From: Leifsonia aquatica | GTDB lineage: Bacteria; Actinomycetota; Actinomycetes; Actinomycetales; Microbacteriaceae | Direction of reading: 5' to 3' | Length of the DNA stretch: 64,000 bases | Assembly: GCF_014190775.1 (NCBI RefSeq) | Contig: NZ_JACHVP010000001.1 | Location: forward strand, 1,922,001-1,986,000 | Shown: positions 1-7,481 of the stretch, one piece after another | Layout: each line of letters opens with the position of its first letter | Numbering within the stretch: position 1 is the stretch's first letter | The notes under the pieces: generated by a model | Told to the model about the DNA's origin: nothing | Seen by the model: only the letters and a program-made list of their open reading frames with translations | Databases searched by the model: none | Program-made: the position numbers and the translations under genes

Positions 1-1
1 C

Positions 2-208
2 GCGCAGCACGCCGACCATGTGCTCGTCACCAGCGCCAGCGAGACCCGCTACCGGCCGGGCGCGATGTCGAGCCGGATCGCGCAGCTCGCCGTCGTCGAC
101 TTCCTGTTCGTGCGCATCGTGCAGCGGCTCGACCCCGACTCCCTCCCCTCGCTGCAGCTGACCTACGACGCGGTACAGACCCACCGCCACCCGCACCGCG
201 ACGAGTGA
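2..208 (+). CDS. RpiR/MurR-type regulator, SIS domain C-terminus (partial)
   Basis: The reading frame is open from the first bases of the window and ends at TGA 206-208, so only the last 68 residues are present. The visible part has the end of a sugar-isomerase (SIS) domain as found in RpiR/MurR regulators: a strand with VLVTSASET, then the segment RYRPGAMSSRIAQLAVVD, a typical helix start of the family. In such proteins the SIS domain binds a phosphosugar and controls an N-terminal HTH, which would lie upstream of the window. Which sugar is sensed cannot be told. A different SIS-domain protein is possible, but SET-R-G-AMSSRIAQL is characteristic of the RpiR group. Confidence 0.75.
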   Translation, partial: AQHADHVLVTSASETRYRPGAMSSRIAQLAVVDFLFVRIVQRLDPDSLPSLQLTYDAVQTHRHPHRDE

Positions 209-280
209 GCAGCGGTTGAGCCGCCGCTGAGTCTTCGCTGTGGACCGCCTCCCGGCGCCCCGAGCCGCGCCGAGACGTCT

Positions 281-286
281 TACGCT
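281..286 (+). promoter_or_regulatory. -10 element, probable leaderless start of the peroxidase gene
   Basis: TACGCT lies exactly six bases before the ATG at 293. That spacing would put the transcript start on or next to the A of the ATG, and no Shine-Dalgarno sequence lies between. No clear -35 is seen. Confidence 0.5.
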
Positions 287-292
287 CGCATC

Positions 293-781
293 ATGAGCCT
301 CATGGACATCCCCTTCAGCACCATCGACGGCGCTCCCGCCTCGCTCGCCGACTACTCCGGCAAGGTGATCCTGATCGTCAACGTGGCCTCCCGCTGCGGC
401 CTGGCGCCGCAGTACGAGAAGCTCGAGAAGTTGCAGGAGACCTACGGCGATCGCGGCTTCACCGTGATCGGGTTCCCGAGCAACCAGTTCCTCCAGGAGC
501 TGAGCTCGACCGACGCCATCAAGGAGTACTGCTCCACCACGTGGGGCGTGACCTTCCCGATGATGGAGAAGGTGCGCGTGAACGGCCGTTCGGCGCACCC
601 CCTCTACGCGGAGCTGACCACGCACCCCGATCAGGCGGGCAAGGCCGGCAAGGTCAAGTGGAACTTCGAGAAGTTCGTGGTGACGCCCGACGGCGCCGTC
701 CACCGCTTCCGTCCGACGACGGAGCCCGACGACCCGGCGATCCTCTCGCTGATCGAGGAGACCCTGCCCGCTGCGGCCTGA
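293..781 (+). CDS. Glutathione peroxidase family thiol peroxidase
   Basis: This 162-residue protein is a full-length member of the glutathione peroxidase family, which in bacteria mostly uses thioredoxin to reduce hydroperoxides in the cytoplasm. The peroxidatic cysteine is C35 in NVASRCGL, the active-site Gln lies in GFPSNQF, and the Trp/Asn pair in KWNFEKF completes the usual tetrad. The middle cysteine often found in FPCNQF is Ser here, but a second cysteine in KEYCSTTWGVTFP sits where the resolving cysteine of thioredoxin-dependent members lies. The ATG follows a -10 element by six bases with no ribosome binding site, so the mRNA may be leaderless. The gene stands alone. Confidence 0.93.
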   Translation: MSLMDIPFSTIDGAPASLADYSGKVILIVNVASRCGLAPQYEKLEKLQETYGDRGFTVIGFPSNQFLQELSSTDAIKEYCSTTWGVTFPMMEKVRVNGRSAHPLYAELTTHPDQAGKAGKVKWNFEKFVVTPDGAVHRFRPTTEPDDPAILSLIEETLPAAA

Positions 782-808
782 GCGCCGCCTCGGTGACCGG
801 AGGCCGGT

Positions 809-1099
809 TCAGGCCCGGCGGAACCAGCGTCCGCCGACGCGCTCGGTGAGCCGCCAGCCGGATGTCTCGGCCAGTGCTCGCACGCTCGCCAGCGTGTGCT
901 CGGCGATGTCGAGCGCCTCCGGCACGGACTCGGCGACGAAGCGGACGGTGAGGCGGGCCTCCCGTGCGACCACGTCGACACTCGAGGCCTCGACGACCGT
1001 CCGTTCGGCGGCGGCAGCTGCAGCGGCCGGCTCGACGGCCTGCGGGGCGACCCCGGCGCGCAGAGCGCCGACAGACACGATGACACGATAAGAAGGCAC
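809..1099 (-). CDS. Small conserved-looking protein of unknown function
   Basis: This 96-residue frame starts with GTG (1097-1099) and ends at TGA 809-811, convergent with the peroxidase gene. The start is supported by a GGAG just upstream. The protein opens with a strand, PSYRVIVSVGAL, and is followed by an Ala-rich helix and further strands (VDVVAREARLTVRFVAES), then a helix PEALDIAEHTLASV and an aromatic end, so it looks like a small alpha/beta fold rather than chance sequence. No catalytic motif or signal peptide is visible. I do not recognise the family. It lies between two unrelated plus-strand genes and could be a free-standing single-gene unit. Confidence 0.6.
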   Translation of the reverse strand: MPSYRVIVSVGALRAGVAPQAVEPAAAAAAAERTVVEASSVDVVAREARLTVRFVAESVPEALDIAEHTLASVRALAETSGWRLTERVGGRWFRRA

Positions 1100-1159
1100 G
1101 GCTCCGAGCCTACGGGCGCAGCCGGGGTTACCCTCTGACGGGGGGAAAGGAGTGCGCCG

Positions 1160-1570
1160 ATGCACACGACGGATACGGGAACGCTCGATCTCTACGGCGT
1201 GAGCGGTCTGAGCGAGGACGAGCTCGAGGAGTTCGCCGCCGTGCTCGATCGACGACGCCACGACGACATCGCCGAGGGCGAGCACATCGCCGAGACGCTG
1301 GGCTCGCTGCTGGCCTCGCGGTCGGAGTCGACCGCGGACGACGAGCACGATCCCGAGGGGCCCACGCTCAGCTCGGAGTGGAGCCGGTTGCAGGCGCTGC
1401 GCTCCGACACCGCGCGGGATCTGGCGGCCGTGGACGCCGCCGGCGAGCGCCTCCGCCTCGGCACCTTCGGCATCTGCGCCCACTGCGGCCGGCCGATCGG
1501 CGTCGACCGCCTGCGCGCCCGCCCGACCGCCGAGTTCTGCATCCACTGCGCGATCGCGTCCGAACGCTGA
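1160..1570 (+). CDS. TraR/DksA family zinc-finger protein
   Basis: A 136-residue protein with a helical, acidic N-terminal half (the coiled coil of this family) and a C-terminal four-cysteine zinc finger, CAHCG at about residue 107 and CIHC near the end, the pattern of TraR/DksA proteins. DksA relatives bind RNA polymerase through the secondary channel and adjust promoter use; in actinobacteria many small relatives have no proven role. The ATG has a good AAAGGAG ribosome binding site eight bases upstream. The N-terminal 15 residues look disordered. It is convergent with the rhamnose transporter genes that follow, and the 60-base gap between them holds only short GC-rich inverted repeats. Confidence 0.85.
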   Translation: MHTTDTGTLDLYGVSGLSEDELEEFAAVLDRRRHDDIAEGEHIAETLGSLLASRSESTADDEHDPEGPTLSSEWSRLQALRSDTARDLAAVDAAGERLRLGTFGICAHCGRPIGVDRLRARPTAEFCIHCAIASER

Positions 1571-1631
1571 GAACGGGCCGGCGCACGCGGCGCAGACCCG
1601 TCCCCATCACCGCCTCGCGGCGGCGCGTCGA

Positions 1632-2678
1632 TCAGAAGTTGAACTTGTCGATGTTGTCCTTGTTGAACACGTACGGGTCGCCCAGGAGCACGGTGTTGTC
1701 GTCACCCACCGTGAACTTGCCGAGCTTGCCCGCCTCGAAGGAGTCGCCCTTCTTGCCGGTGATGGTGCCGTCGATCAGCGCCTTGGCGGTGAAGGCCGCC
1801 AGGTAGCCGAGGTCCTCCGGGTTCCAGAGGGCGAACTCGTCGACGGTGCCGTCCTTGACGAACTCGCGCATCTGGTTCGGGGTGCCGAGCCCGGTCAGCT
1901 TGACCTTGCCCTTGGCGTCCGAGGTGGAGAGGTAGCGCGCGGCGGCCGCGACGCCCACCGTGGTCGGCGAGATGATGCCCTTCAGGTCCGGGTGGGTCTG
2001 GAGGAGCGCTGCGGTCTTGTCGAACGAGGTCTGGTCGTCGTCGTTGCCGTAGACGGTGTCGACGAGCTTGACGTTCGGGTGGTTCGCGGCGAGGTCCTTC
2101 TTCATCAGGTCGATCCAGGCGTTCTGGTTCGTCGCGTTGGCGGCGGCGGAGAGGATGGCGATCTCGCCGCTGTCCCCGATCTCCTTGGTGATGATGTCGA
2201 CCTGGACCTTGGCGATGCCCTCGGCGGTCGCCTGGTTGACGAACACGTCGCGGTACTTGGCGTCGGTGTCGGAGTCGAACGTCACGATCTTCACCCCGGC
2301 CGACTTGGCCTGGGTGAGGGCGCTGCCGAGTGCCGTCGGGTCGTTGGCCGAGAGCACGATCGCGCCGACCTGCTGCTGGGTCAGGGTGTTGATGTAGCTG
2401 ACCTGGGCGTCCGCGGTCGCGGTCGACGGGCCGACCTGGTTGTAGGTGCCCTTGAAGGACTTGATGGCGGTCTCGCCGCCCTTGTCCGAGGTGTCGAAGT
2501 ACGGGTTGCCGAGGTTCTTGGGCAGGAAGGTGATCTTGTAGTTCTTGTCACCGCCGGAGGACGAGCTCGAGCCCGAGCCGGAGGAGCACGCGGTCAGCGC
2601 GAGCGCGACCGCGACGACTCCGGCGCCGACGGTGAGGAGCCGGCGCGTGGCGCGGCGCTTGGTGGAGGGCAACATCAT
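1632..2678 (-). CDS. rhaS: Rhamnose-type ABC transporter substrate-binding lipoprotein
   Basis: A 348-residue extracellular sugar-binding lipoprotein. The signal peptide has a positive start (STKRRATRR), a hydrophobic stretch and the lipobox LTAC with the lipidated cysteine at residue 31, followed by a Ser/Gly linker. The mature part follows the periplasmic-binding-protein type 1 fold of rhizobial RhaS closely: SANDPTALG, AILSAAANATNQNAWID, IISPTTVGV and FALWNPEDLGY are all family blocks. It is the last gene of the minus-strand transporter operon, 37 bases after the second permease, with its own AAAGGA site before a tandem ATG-ATG start. The substrate is inferred as L-rhamnose or a related 6-deoxyhexose; the AI-2 binding protein LsrB is a cousin and the main alternative. 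Confidence 0.88.
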   Translation of the reverse strand: MMLPSTKRRATRRLLTVGAGVVAVALALTACSSGSGSSSSSGGDKNYKITFLPKNLGNPYFDTSDKGGETAIKSFKGTYNQVGPSTATADAQVSYINTLTQQQVGAIVLSANDPTALGSALTQAKSAGVKIVTFDSDTDAKYRDVFVNQATAEGIAKVQVDIITKEIGDSGEIAILSAAANATNQNAWIDLMKKDLAANHPNVKLVDTVYGNDDDQTSFDKTAALLQTHPDLKGIISPTTVGVAAAARYLSTSDAKGKVKLTGLGTPNQMREFVKDGTVDEFALWNPEDLGYLAAFTAKALIDGTITGKKGDSFEAGKLGKFTVGDDNTVLLGDPYVFNKDNIDKFNF

Positions 2679-2715
2679 TGTTCCTTTCGATGGTGGTTGC
2701 AGTGGTGCGGGAGGG

Positions 2716-3756
2716 TCAGGTGAGCGTTCTGTGCCTGGTCGCGCGGGAGGCCTTGAACCAGGCCAGCACCCGCGGCGAGAGCACGGAGACGATCAGCAGG
2801 ACGCCGGTGATGATGTTGATGGCGTCGGAGCTGACGTTGGCGAGGCGGAGCGCGCTCTGCAGCACGCCGATGAGGAGCACGCCGGCGACGACGCCGTGGA
2901 GCGCGCCCTTTCCGCCGAAGATGGACACCCCGCCGAGGAGCACGGCGGCGATGACCGACAGCTCCAGGCCGGTCGCGTTGTCACCGCGGGCGCTGCCGTA
3001 GCGGAGCGTCCAGTAGATGCCGGCGAGGGCCGAGATCAGTCCGGTGAGCATGAAGGCGATGAACTTCGTGCGGGCGACGTTGACGCCCGAGAACGCCGCG
3101 GTCTCCTTGCTGAGTCCGAGGGCGAAGAGCCCGCGTCCGTACGGCGTCGCGTGCAGCACGACGGCGAACACGATGATCAGCACGACGACCAGGACCATCA
3201 CCACGGGGATCCCGGAGGTGCCGAACCGCATCTGCACGAGGTTCTGCCAGAAGAACGGGAAGTCGGTGATCGCGGTGGTGCCGAGCAGACCGACGGCGAT
3301 GCCGCGGAACAGCGCGAGCGTGCCGATGGTGACGGCGAGGGAGGGCAGGCCCACGACCGTGACGAGGAAGCCGTTGACGGCCCCTGCCAGCAGCCCGACC
3401 ACGAGGCAGGCGACCATCGCCGCCTCGATCGGCCAGCCGGCCTTCGTCAGCACACCGAGCAGCACGCTGCTGAGGCCCAGGGTGCTCGCCACCGAGAGAT
3501 CGATCTCGCCCGAGACGATCACGAAGGTCATCGGCAGGGCGATCATCAGGATGGGCGTCACGTCCAGCAGCAGGAAGCCCAGCGTCACGGTGGTGCCGAA
3601 GTTCGGGACGACCACCGAGGCGACCACGGCGACGACGATGAGGGCGCCGATCACCGCCGTCTCGCGCGTGAGCGTCCAGCGCTGCCAGAGCGGGCGGCTG
3701 TAGTCGGGGTACGTGCGGGGTGCCGCTGTCGTGGCGGCGGTGTCGATGCCGGTCAT
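2716..3756 (-). CDS. rhaQ: Rhamnose-type ABC transporter permease
   Basis: A 346-residue inner-membrane permease of the ribose/rhamnose class (BPD_transp_2 fold). About ten hydrophobic segments are visible, and the family signature SGEIDLSVASTLGL, which contacts the ATPase, lies near residue 85. GGVSIFGGKGALHG in the second half is a further hallmark. Its ATG overlaps the stop of the upstream permease gene by four bases (ATGA), indicating translational coupling. With its partner permease it should form a heterodimeric channel. The Q and P names are assigned by gene order and are interchangeable on this evidence. Confidence 0.85.
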   Translation of the reverse strand: MTGIDTAATTAAPRTYPDYSRPLWQRWTLTRETAVIGALIVVAVVASVVVPNFGTTVTLGFLLLDVTPILMIALPMTFVIVSGEIDLSVASTLGLSSVLLGVLTKAGWPIEAAMVACLVVGLLAGAVNGFLVTVVGLPSLAVTIGTLALFRGIAVGLLGTTAITDFPFFWQNLVQMRFGTSGIPVVMVLVVVLIIVFAVVLHATPYGRGLFALGLSKETAAFSGVNVARTKFIAFMLTGLISALAGIYWTLRYGSARGDNATGLELSVIAAVLLGGVSIFGGKGALHGVVAGVLLIGVLQSALRLANVSSDAINIITGVLLIVSVLSPRVLAWFKASRATRHRTLT

Positions 3757-4802
3757 GCGCCGACCTCCCTTTCGGCGACGAGGCGGCGCGAGAGCCGCAG
3801 GGCGAGGACGCGGTCGAGGACGATGGCGCCGATGATGAGCACGCCGACCACCGCCTGCTGCCAGAAGTCCTGGATGCCGAGGATCGGCAGCGCCCGGTTG
3901 ATCGTGAGCAGGAGCATCGCGCCGAGGGCGGCGCCGTACACCGAGCCGCTGCCGCCGAAGATGGCGACACCGCCGATGACGGCCGCGCCGACCGCCTGCA
4001 GTTCGAGCCCGGTGCCGGTCTGCGAGCTGACCGTGCCGTAGCGGGCGACGAACAGGACGCCGGCGAGCCCGGCGAGCGCGCCCGAGAGCACGAACGCGGT
4101 GAGCACGCGGCGGGTGACCTTCAGGCCGTAGAGCTCGGCGGCGGCCGGGTCGGACCCGATCGCGTAGAGCTCGCGGCCGCCGCGGCGGTTGCGCAGGTAC
4201 CAGCCGGCGACGAGCAGCACCACGAGGGCGAGGATCGTCAGGTACGGGATGCTGAGGAACGATCCCGTGCCGAGGTTCAGGAACGCGGAGGGCACGTCGC
4301 TCGCGTTGATGCGGTTGCTGCCGGCCCAGAGCACGTTGATCCCGCGGTACGCGTAGAGCGTGCCGAGCGTGATCACCAGCGCGGGCACCTTGCCGTAGGC
4401 GACCAGGGCGCCGTTGACCAGCCCGAGCAGGCCGCCGGCGATCGCGCCGATCACGAACACCAGGATGATCGGGATGCCCGGGATGCCGACGAACAGCTGA
4501 CCGGTCAGGTATGCCGTCAGCCCCACCACCGAGCCGACCGACAGGTCGACGTTGCGGGTGATGATGACGATCGCCTGGCCGATGGCGACGAGCGCCAGGA
4601 TGGCCGGGGTCAGCAGCAGGTCGCGCCAGCCGTCGGGGCTGAACAGGAAGCCCGGGTTGATCGCCGTGGTCACCGCGATCACGATGATCAGCGCGACGAG
4701 GATGCCGGTCTCGCGGGCTCGCGTGAACGAGCGGAAGATCCGGCTCGCCGCGCTCGAACCGGCGGGTGCCGGGGCGGGCGGGGTGATGGTCGGGGCGGTC
4801 AT
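3753..4802 (-). CDS. rhaP: Rhamnose-type ABC transporter permease
   Basis: A 349-residue polytopic permease paired with the next gene. The start chosen is the ATG at 4800-4802, which overlaps the stop of the ATPase gene by four bases. An open frame continues further upstream but runs through the ATPase gene in another frame. The ATPase-contact loop [14 protein letters not shown] lies near residue 85 and [14 protein letters not shown] near residue 280. The N-terminus is a Pro/Ala/Thr-rich cytoplasmic tail before the first membrane helix at about residue 33. It is the second gene of the operon transcribed from the promoter at 6388-6416. Confidence 0.86.
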   Translation of the reverse strand: MTAPTITPPAPAPAGSSAASRIFRSFTRARETGILVALIIVIAVTTAINPGFLFSPDGWRDLLLTPAILALVAIGQAIVIITRNVDLSVGSVVGLTAYLTGQLFVGIPGIPIILVFVIGAIAGGLLGLVNGALVAYGKVPALVITLGTLYAYRGINVLWAGSNRINASDVPSAFLNLGTGSFLSIPYLTILALVVLLVAGWYLRNRRGGRELYAIGSDPAAAELYGLKVTRRVLTAFVLSGALAGLAGVLFVARYGTVSSQTGTGLELQAVGAAVIGGVAIFGGSGSVYGAALGAMLLLTINRALPILGIQDFWQQAVVGVLIIGAIVLDRVLALRLSRRLVAEREVGA

Positions 4803-6328
4803 CGTGCGGCCTCCTCGGCGGCGTGCGTGGCGGCGAACATGACGTTCTCGGCGTCGGCGTCGGCGCGATCCAGTTCGGCGGTGATGCGTCCCTCCCGCAC
4901 GACGAGCACGCGGTCCGCCATCCCGAGCACCTCCGGCAGCTCGGACGAGATCATCAGGATGCCCATCCCCCGTCCGGCGAGCTCGGAGAGCAGGCGGTGC
5001 ACCTCGGCCTTGGTGCCGACGTCGATGCCGCGGGTGGGCTCGTCGATGATGAGCACGCGCGGCTCGGTCGAGAGCCACTTGCCCAGGACGACCTTCTGCT
5101 GGTTGCCGCCGGAGAGCGTGCCGACCAGCGTGTCGAGAGCGTTGGTCTTCAGCTGCAGCCGACTCGCCCAGACGCGCGCCGACGCGTTCTCGGCGGAGTT
5201 GCGGATGAGGCCGAGCTTCGAGAGCCGGGTGCGGATCGCGAGGGTGGAGTTGCGCGCCACCGACTCCTCCAGCACGAGGCCCTGCTTGCGGCGGTCCTCG
5301 GGGACCAGCGCGAGGCCGGCGGCCATCGCGGCCGTCGGGCGGCGCTTCGGGATGGCGCGGCCGGCGAGCCGGACGGTGCCGCTGTCGTAGCCGTCGACGC
5401 CGAAGACCGCGCGGGCGATCTCGCTGCGCCCGGCGCCGACCAGGCCGGCGAGAGCCACGATCTCGCCGGAGCGGACGGTGAAGCGCACGTCGGCGAACAC
5501 ACCCGTCGACGTGAGCCCGTCGACCTCGAGGAGGGGCTCGCCGATCGTGGTCTCCTGCTTGGGGAACAGCTCGGTGACGTCGCGGCCGACCATGCGGCGC
5601 ACGATCTCGTCCTCGGTGACCGCGGTCGTCGGGTCGGAGGAGACGAACGAGCCGTCGCGCATGACCGTGATCGTGTCGCAGAGCGAGAAGACCTCGTCGA
5701 AGCGGTGGGAGATGAAGACGATGCCGCGGCCCTCGTCGCGCAGGCTGCGGGCGACCGCGAAGAGCCGCTCGACCTCCACGCCCGAGAGCGCGGCGGTGGG
5801 CTCGTCCATGATCAGGAGGCGCGCGTCCAGCGAGACGGCCTTGGCGATCTCGATGATCTGCTGGTCGGCGATCGAGAGACCCTCGGCCAGGCGGTCGGGG
5901 TCGATGCGCACGCCGAGCCGGCGGAAGAGCGAGTCGACCTCCTGGCGCATGCGGCGGCGGTCGATGCGGCCGAGCCTGTCCGTGGGCTGGCGGCCCATGA
6001 AGACGTTCTCGGTGACCGACAGGTCGGGGAAGAGGGTGGGCTCCTGGTAGATGACCGCCACGCCCGCCTCCTTGGACTGAGCGGTCGTGGAGAAGTCGAC
6101 GTCCTCGCCGCGGAGGCGGAACTCGCCCGCGTCGCGGCGGTACAGACCGGCGACGATCTTGACGAGCGTCGACTTGCCTGCTCCGTTCTCGCCGACGAGC
6201 GCGTGGATCGAGCCGGACTCGACGCGGATGCTGCCGGAGCGCAGGGCCACGACGGCCCCGAACGACTTCACCACCCGCGACAGTTCCAGCACCGGCGGTG
6301 CCACTGTCGTGGGGTTGCTGCTGGACAC
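4799..6328 (-). CDS. rhaT: Sugar ABC transporter ATPase with two ABC domains (rhamnose type)
   Basis: A 509-residue double ATPase of the RbsA/XylG/RhaT class that drives sugar import. The N-terminal domain has an intact Walker A (GENGAGKST), a degenerate signature region (LSIADQQ) and Walker [12 protein letters not shown]; the C-terminal domain has the family's usual altered Walker A (GLVGAGRSE) with an intact [15 protein letters not shown] signature and [11 protein letters not shown]. That asymmetry is normal for the class. Translation starts at a GTG with a strong AGGAGG five bases upstream. It is the first gene of the rhamnose transporter operon; the divergent LacI gene starts 127 bases away. 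Confidence 0.9.
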   Translation of the reverse strand: MSSSNPTTVAPPVLELSRVVKSFGAVVALRSGSIRVESGSIHALVGENGAGKSTLVKIVAGLYRRDAGEFRLRGEDVDFSTTAQSKEAGVAVIYQEPTLFPDLSVTENVFMGRQPTDRLGRIDRRRMRQEVDSLFRRLGVRIDPDRLAEGLSIADQQIIEIAKAVSLDARLLIMDEPTAALSGVEVERLFAVARSLRDEGRGIVFISHRFDEVFSLCDTITVMRDGSFVSSDPTTAVTEDEIVRRMVGRDVTELFPKQETTIGEPLLEVDGLTSTGVFADVRFTVRSGEIVALAGLVGAGRSEIARAVFGVDGYDSGTVRLAGRAIPKRRPTAAMAAGLALVPEDRRKQGLVLEESVARNSTLAIRTRLSKLGLIRNSAENASARVWASRLQLKTNALDTLVGTLSGGNQQKVVLGKWLSTEPRVLIIDEPTRGIDVGTKAEVHRLLSELAGRGMGILMISSELPEVLGMADRVLVVREGRITAELDRADADAENVMFAATHAAEEAAR

Positions 6329-6357
6329 TGCTGCCTCCTCGTTGAGGTGAACGGATT

Positions 6358-6373
6358 CATGAATCGATTCATG
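6358..6373. promoter_or_regulatory. 16-bp perfect palindrome, probable LacI-family operator
   Basis: CATGAATCGATTCATG is identical on both strands. A second overlapping palindrome (ATTCATGAAT, 6355-6364) shares one arm and a further half site GATTCA follows at 6378-6382. It lies downstream of the transporter -10 and just before the ribosome binding site, where a bound repressor would block elongation or open-complex escape. The divergent gene encodes a LacI-type protein, the natural ligand. Confidence 0.75.
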
Positions 6374-6387
6374 GACGATTCAGCTAC

Positions 6388-6416
6388 ACTATATTTGGGG
6401 TGGGCGGCTCGGTCAA
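6388..6416 (-). promoter_or_regulatory. Sigma-70-type promoter of the rhamnose transporter operon
   Basis: Read on the minus strand, TTGACC (6416-6411) and TATAGT (6393-6388) are separated by 17 bases. This is the best consensus promoter in the window. The expected start point is near 6381, leaving about 50 bases of leader that include the operator. Confidence 0.8.
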
Positions 6417-6455
6417 GCGCGGCCCGTGAACACGAGAACCGGACGAGGAGCAACG

Positions 6456-7475
6456 ATGCAACCGGCCAGTATCCGGGATGTCGCGCAGCACGCGGGCGTC
6501 TCCGTCGGCACCGTTTCGAACGTCTTGAACCGGCCGGACGAGGTCTCGGCCGAGCTCGTCGTGCGCGTCACCCGCTCCATCCAGACCCTCGGCTACGTGC
6601 CGAACGACGCCGCTCGCCGGTTGCGCAAGGGCGTCAGCACGATCGTCGGGTTCGTCGTGCTCGACGGCCAGAACCCGTTCTTCAACGACGTGGTCCGCGG
6701 CGCGGAGGACGAGGCGTCGAAGCACAGCATCGCGATCCTCTACGGCAACACGGACGAGGACGTCGACCGGGAGCGCCTGTATCTCGATCTGTTCGAGGAG
6801 CAGCAGGTGCGCGGGGTGCTCATCGCGCCGTTCGGCGACATCCAGCCCCGCTTGGAGCATCTGCGTCAGCGCGGCATCCGCGCGGTGCTCGTCGACCGTT
6901 TCGGCGGCAGCAGCCGGTTCAGCTCGGTCTCGGTCGACAGTGTCGCGGGCGGCCGGATGGCGGTCGAGCACCTGATCGACACGGGACGGCGCCGGCTCGC
7001 GTTCGTGGGCGGCCCGTTCGAGATCCGGCAGGTGCAGGATCGGCTCGCCGGCGCCCGGGTCGCGGCGGAGAACGCCACGACCCCCGTCGAACTGGAGGTC
7101 GTGGCGACCGCGGCGATGACGGTCGAGCAGGGTGCGGAGGCGGGCGCCCGCATCCTGAGCCGCCCCCGGCACGAACTGCCGGACGCGCTGTTCGCCGCGA
7201 ACGATCTGATCGCGCTCGGCCTCCTGCAGGCGATCGTGGCCGACGGCCGCGTGGTCGTGCCGGACGACATCGCGATCATCGGCTTCGACGACATCGCCTT
7301 CGCCGGCGCCGCGGCCGTCCCGCTGTCGTCCATGCGGCAGCCGCGCTCGATGATCGGGCGCACGGCGCTGCGCATCCTGCTGGAGGAGACGGGCGACCCC
7401 GAGCTCATCCCGCGGCAGACGGTGTTCCAGCCGGAGCTGGTGGCCCGGCGCTCCACCGCGCCGAAGGTTCGCTGA
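6456..7475 (+). CDS. LacI family transcriptional regulator of the rhamnose transporter
   Basis: A 339-residue repressor with the LacI-type HTH at the extreme N-terminus (SIRDVAQHAGVSVGTVSNVLNRP) and hinge residues DAARRLRKG, then a periplasmic-binding-like effector domain with VGFVVLDGQNPFF and the terminal FDDI segment. The ATG at 6456 is preferred over an in-frame ATG 30 bases upstream because GAGGAG lies seven bases before it and the HTH then begins at residue 5. Divergence from the transporter genes and the palindrome between them argue that it represses the operon until the sugar or its phosphate binds. Its stop lies six bases from the end of the convergent LuxR gene. Confidence 0.88.
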   Translation: MQPASIRDVAQHAGVSVGTVSNVLNRPDEVSAELVVRVTRSIQTLGYVPNDAARRLRKGVSTIVGFVVLDGQNPFFNDVVRGAEDEASKHSIAILYGNTDEDVDRERLYLDLFEEQQVRGVLIAPFGDIQPRLEHLRQRGIRAVLVDRFGGSSRFSSVSVDSVAGGRMAVEHLIDTGRRRLAFVGGPFEIRQVQDRLAGARVAAENATTPVELEVVATAAMTVEQGAEAGARILSRPRHELPDALFAANDLIALGLLQAIVADGRVVVPDDIAIIGFDDIAFAGAAAVPLSSMRQPRSMIGRTALRILLEETGDPELIPRQTVFQPELVARRSTAPKVR

Positions 7476-7481
7476 GGAGGC

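Noticed and set aside
1571-1631. Terminator between the TraR/DksA and rhaS genes
   Set aside because: Only short GC-rich inverted repeats of five bases are present and there is no strong stem, so a terminator call is not justified.
2545-4041. Plus-strand frame opposite the permease genes rich in Asp/Glu/Arg/His
   Set aside because: Shadow of the hydrophobic permease codons; the permease frames have membrane helices and family motifs.
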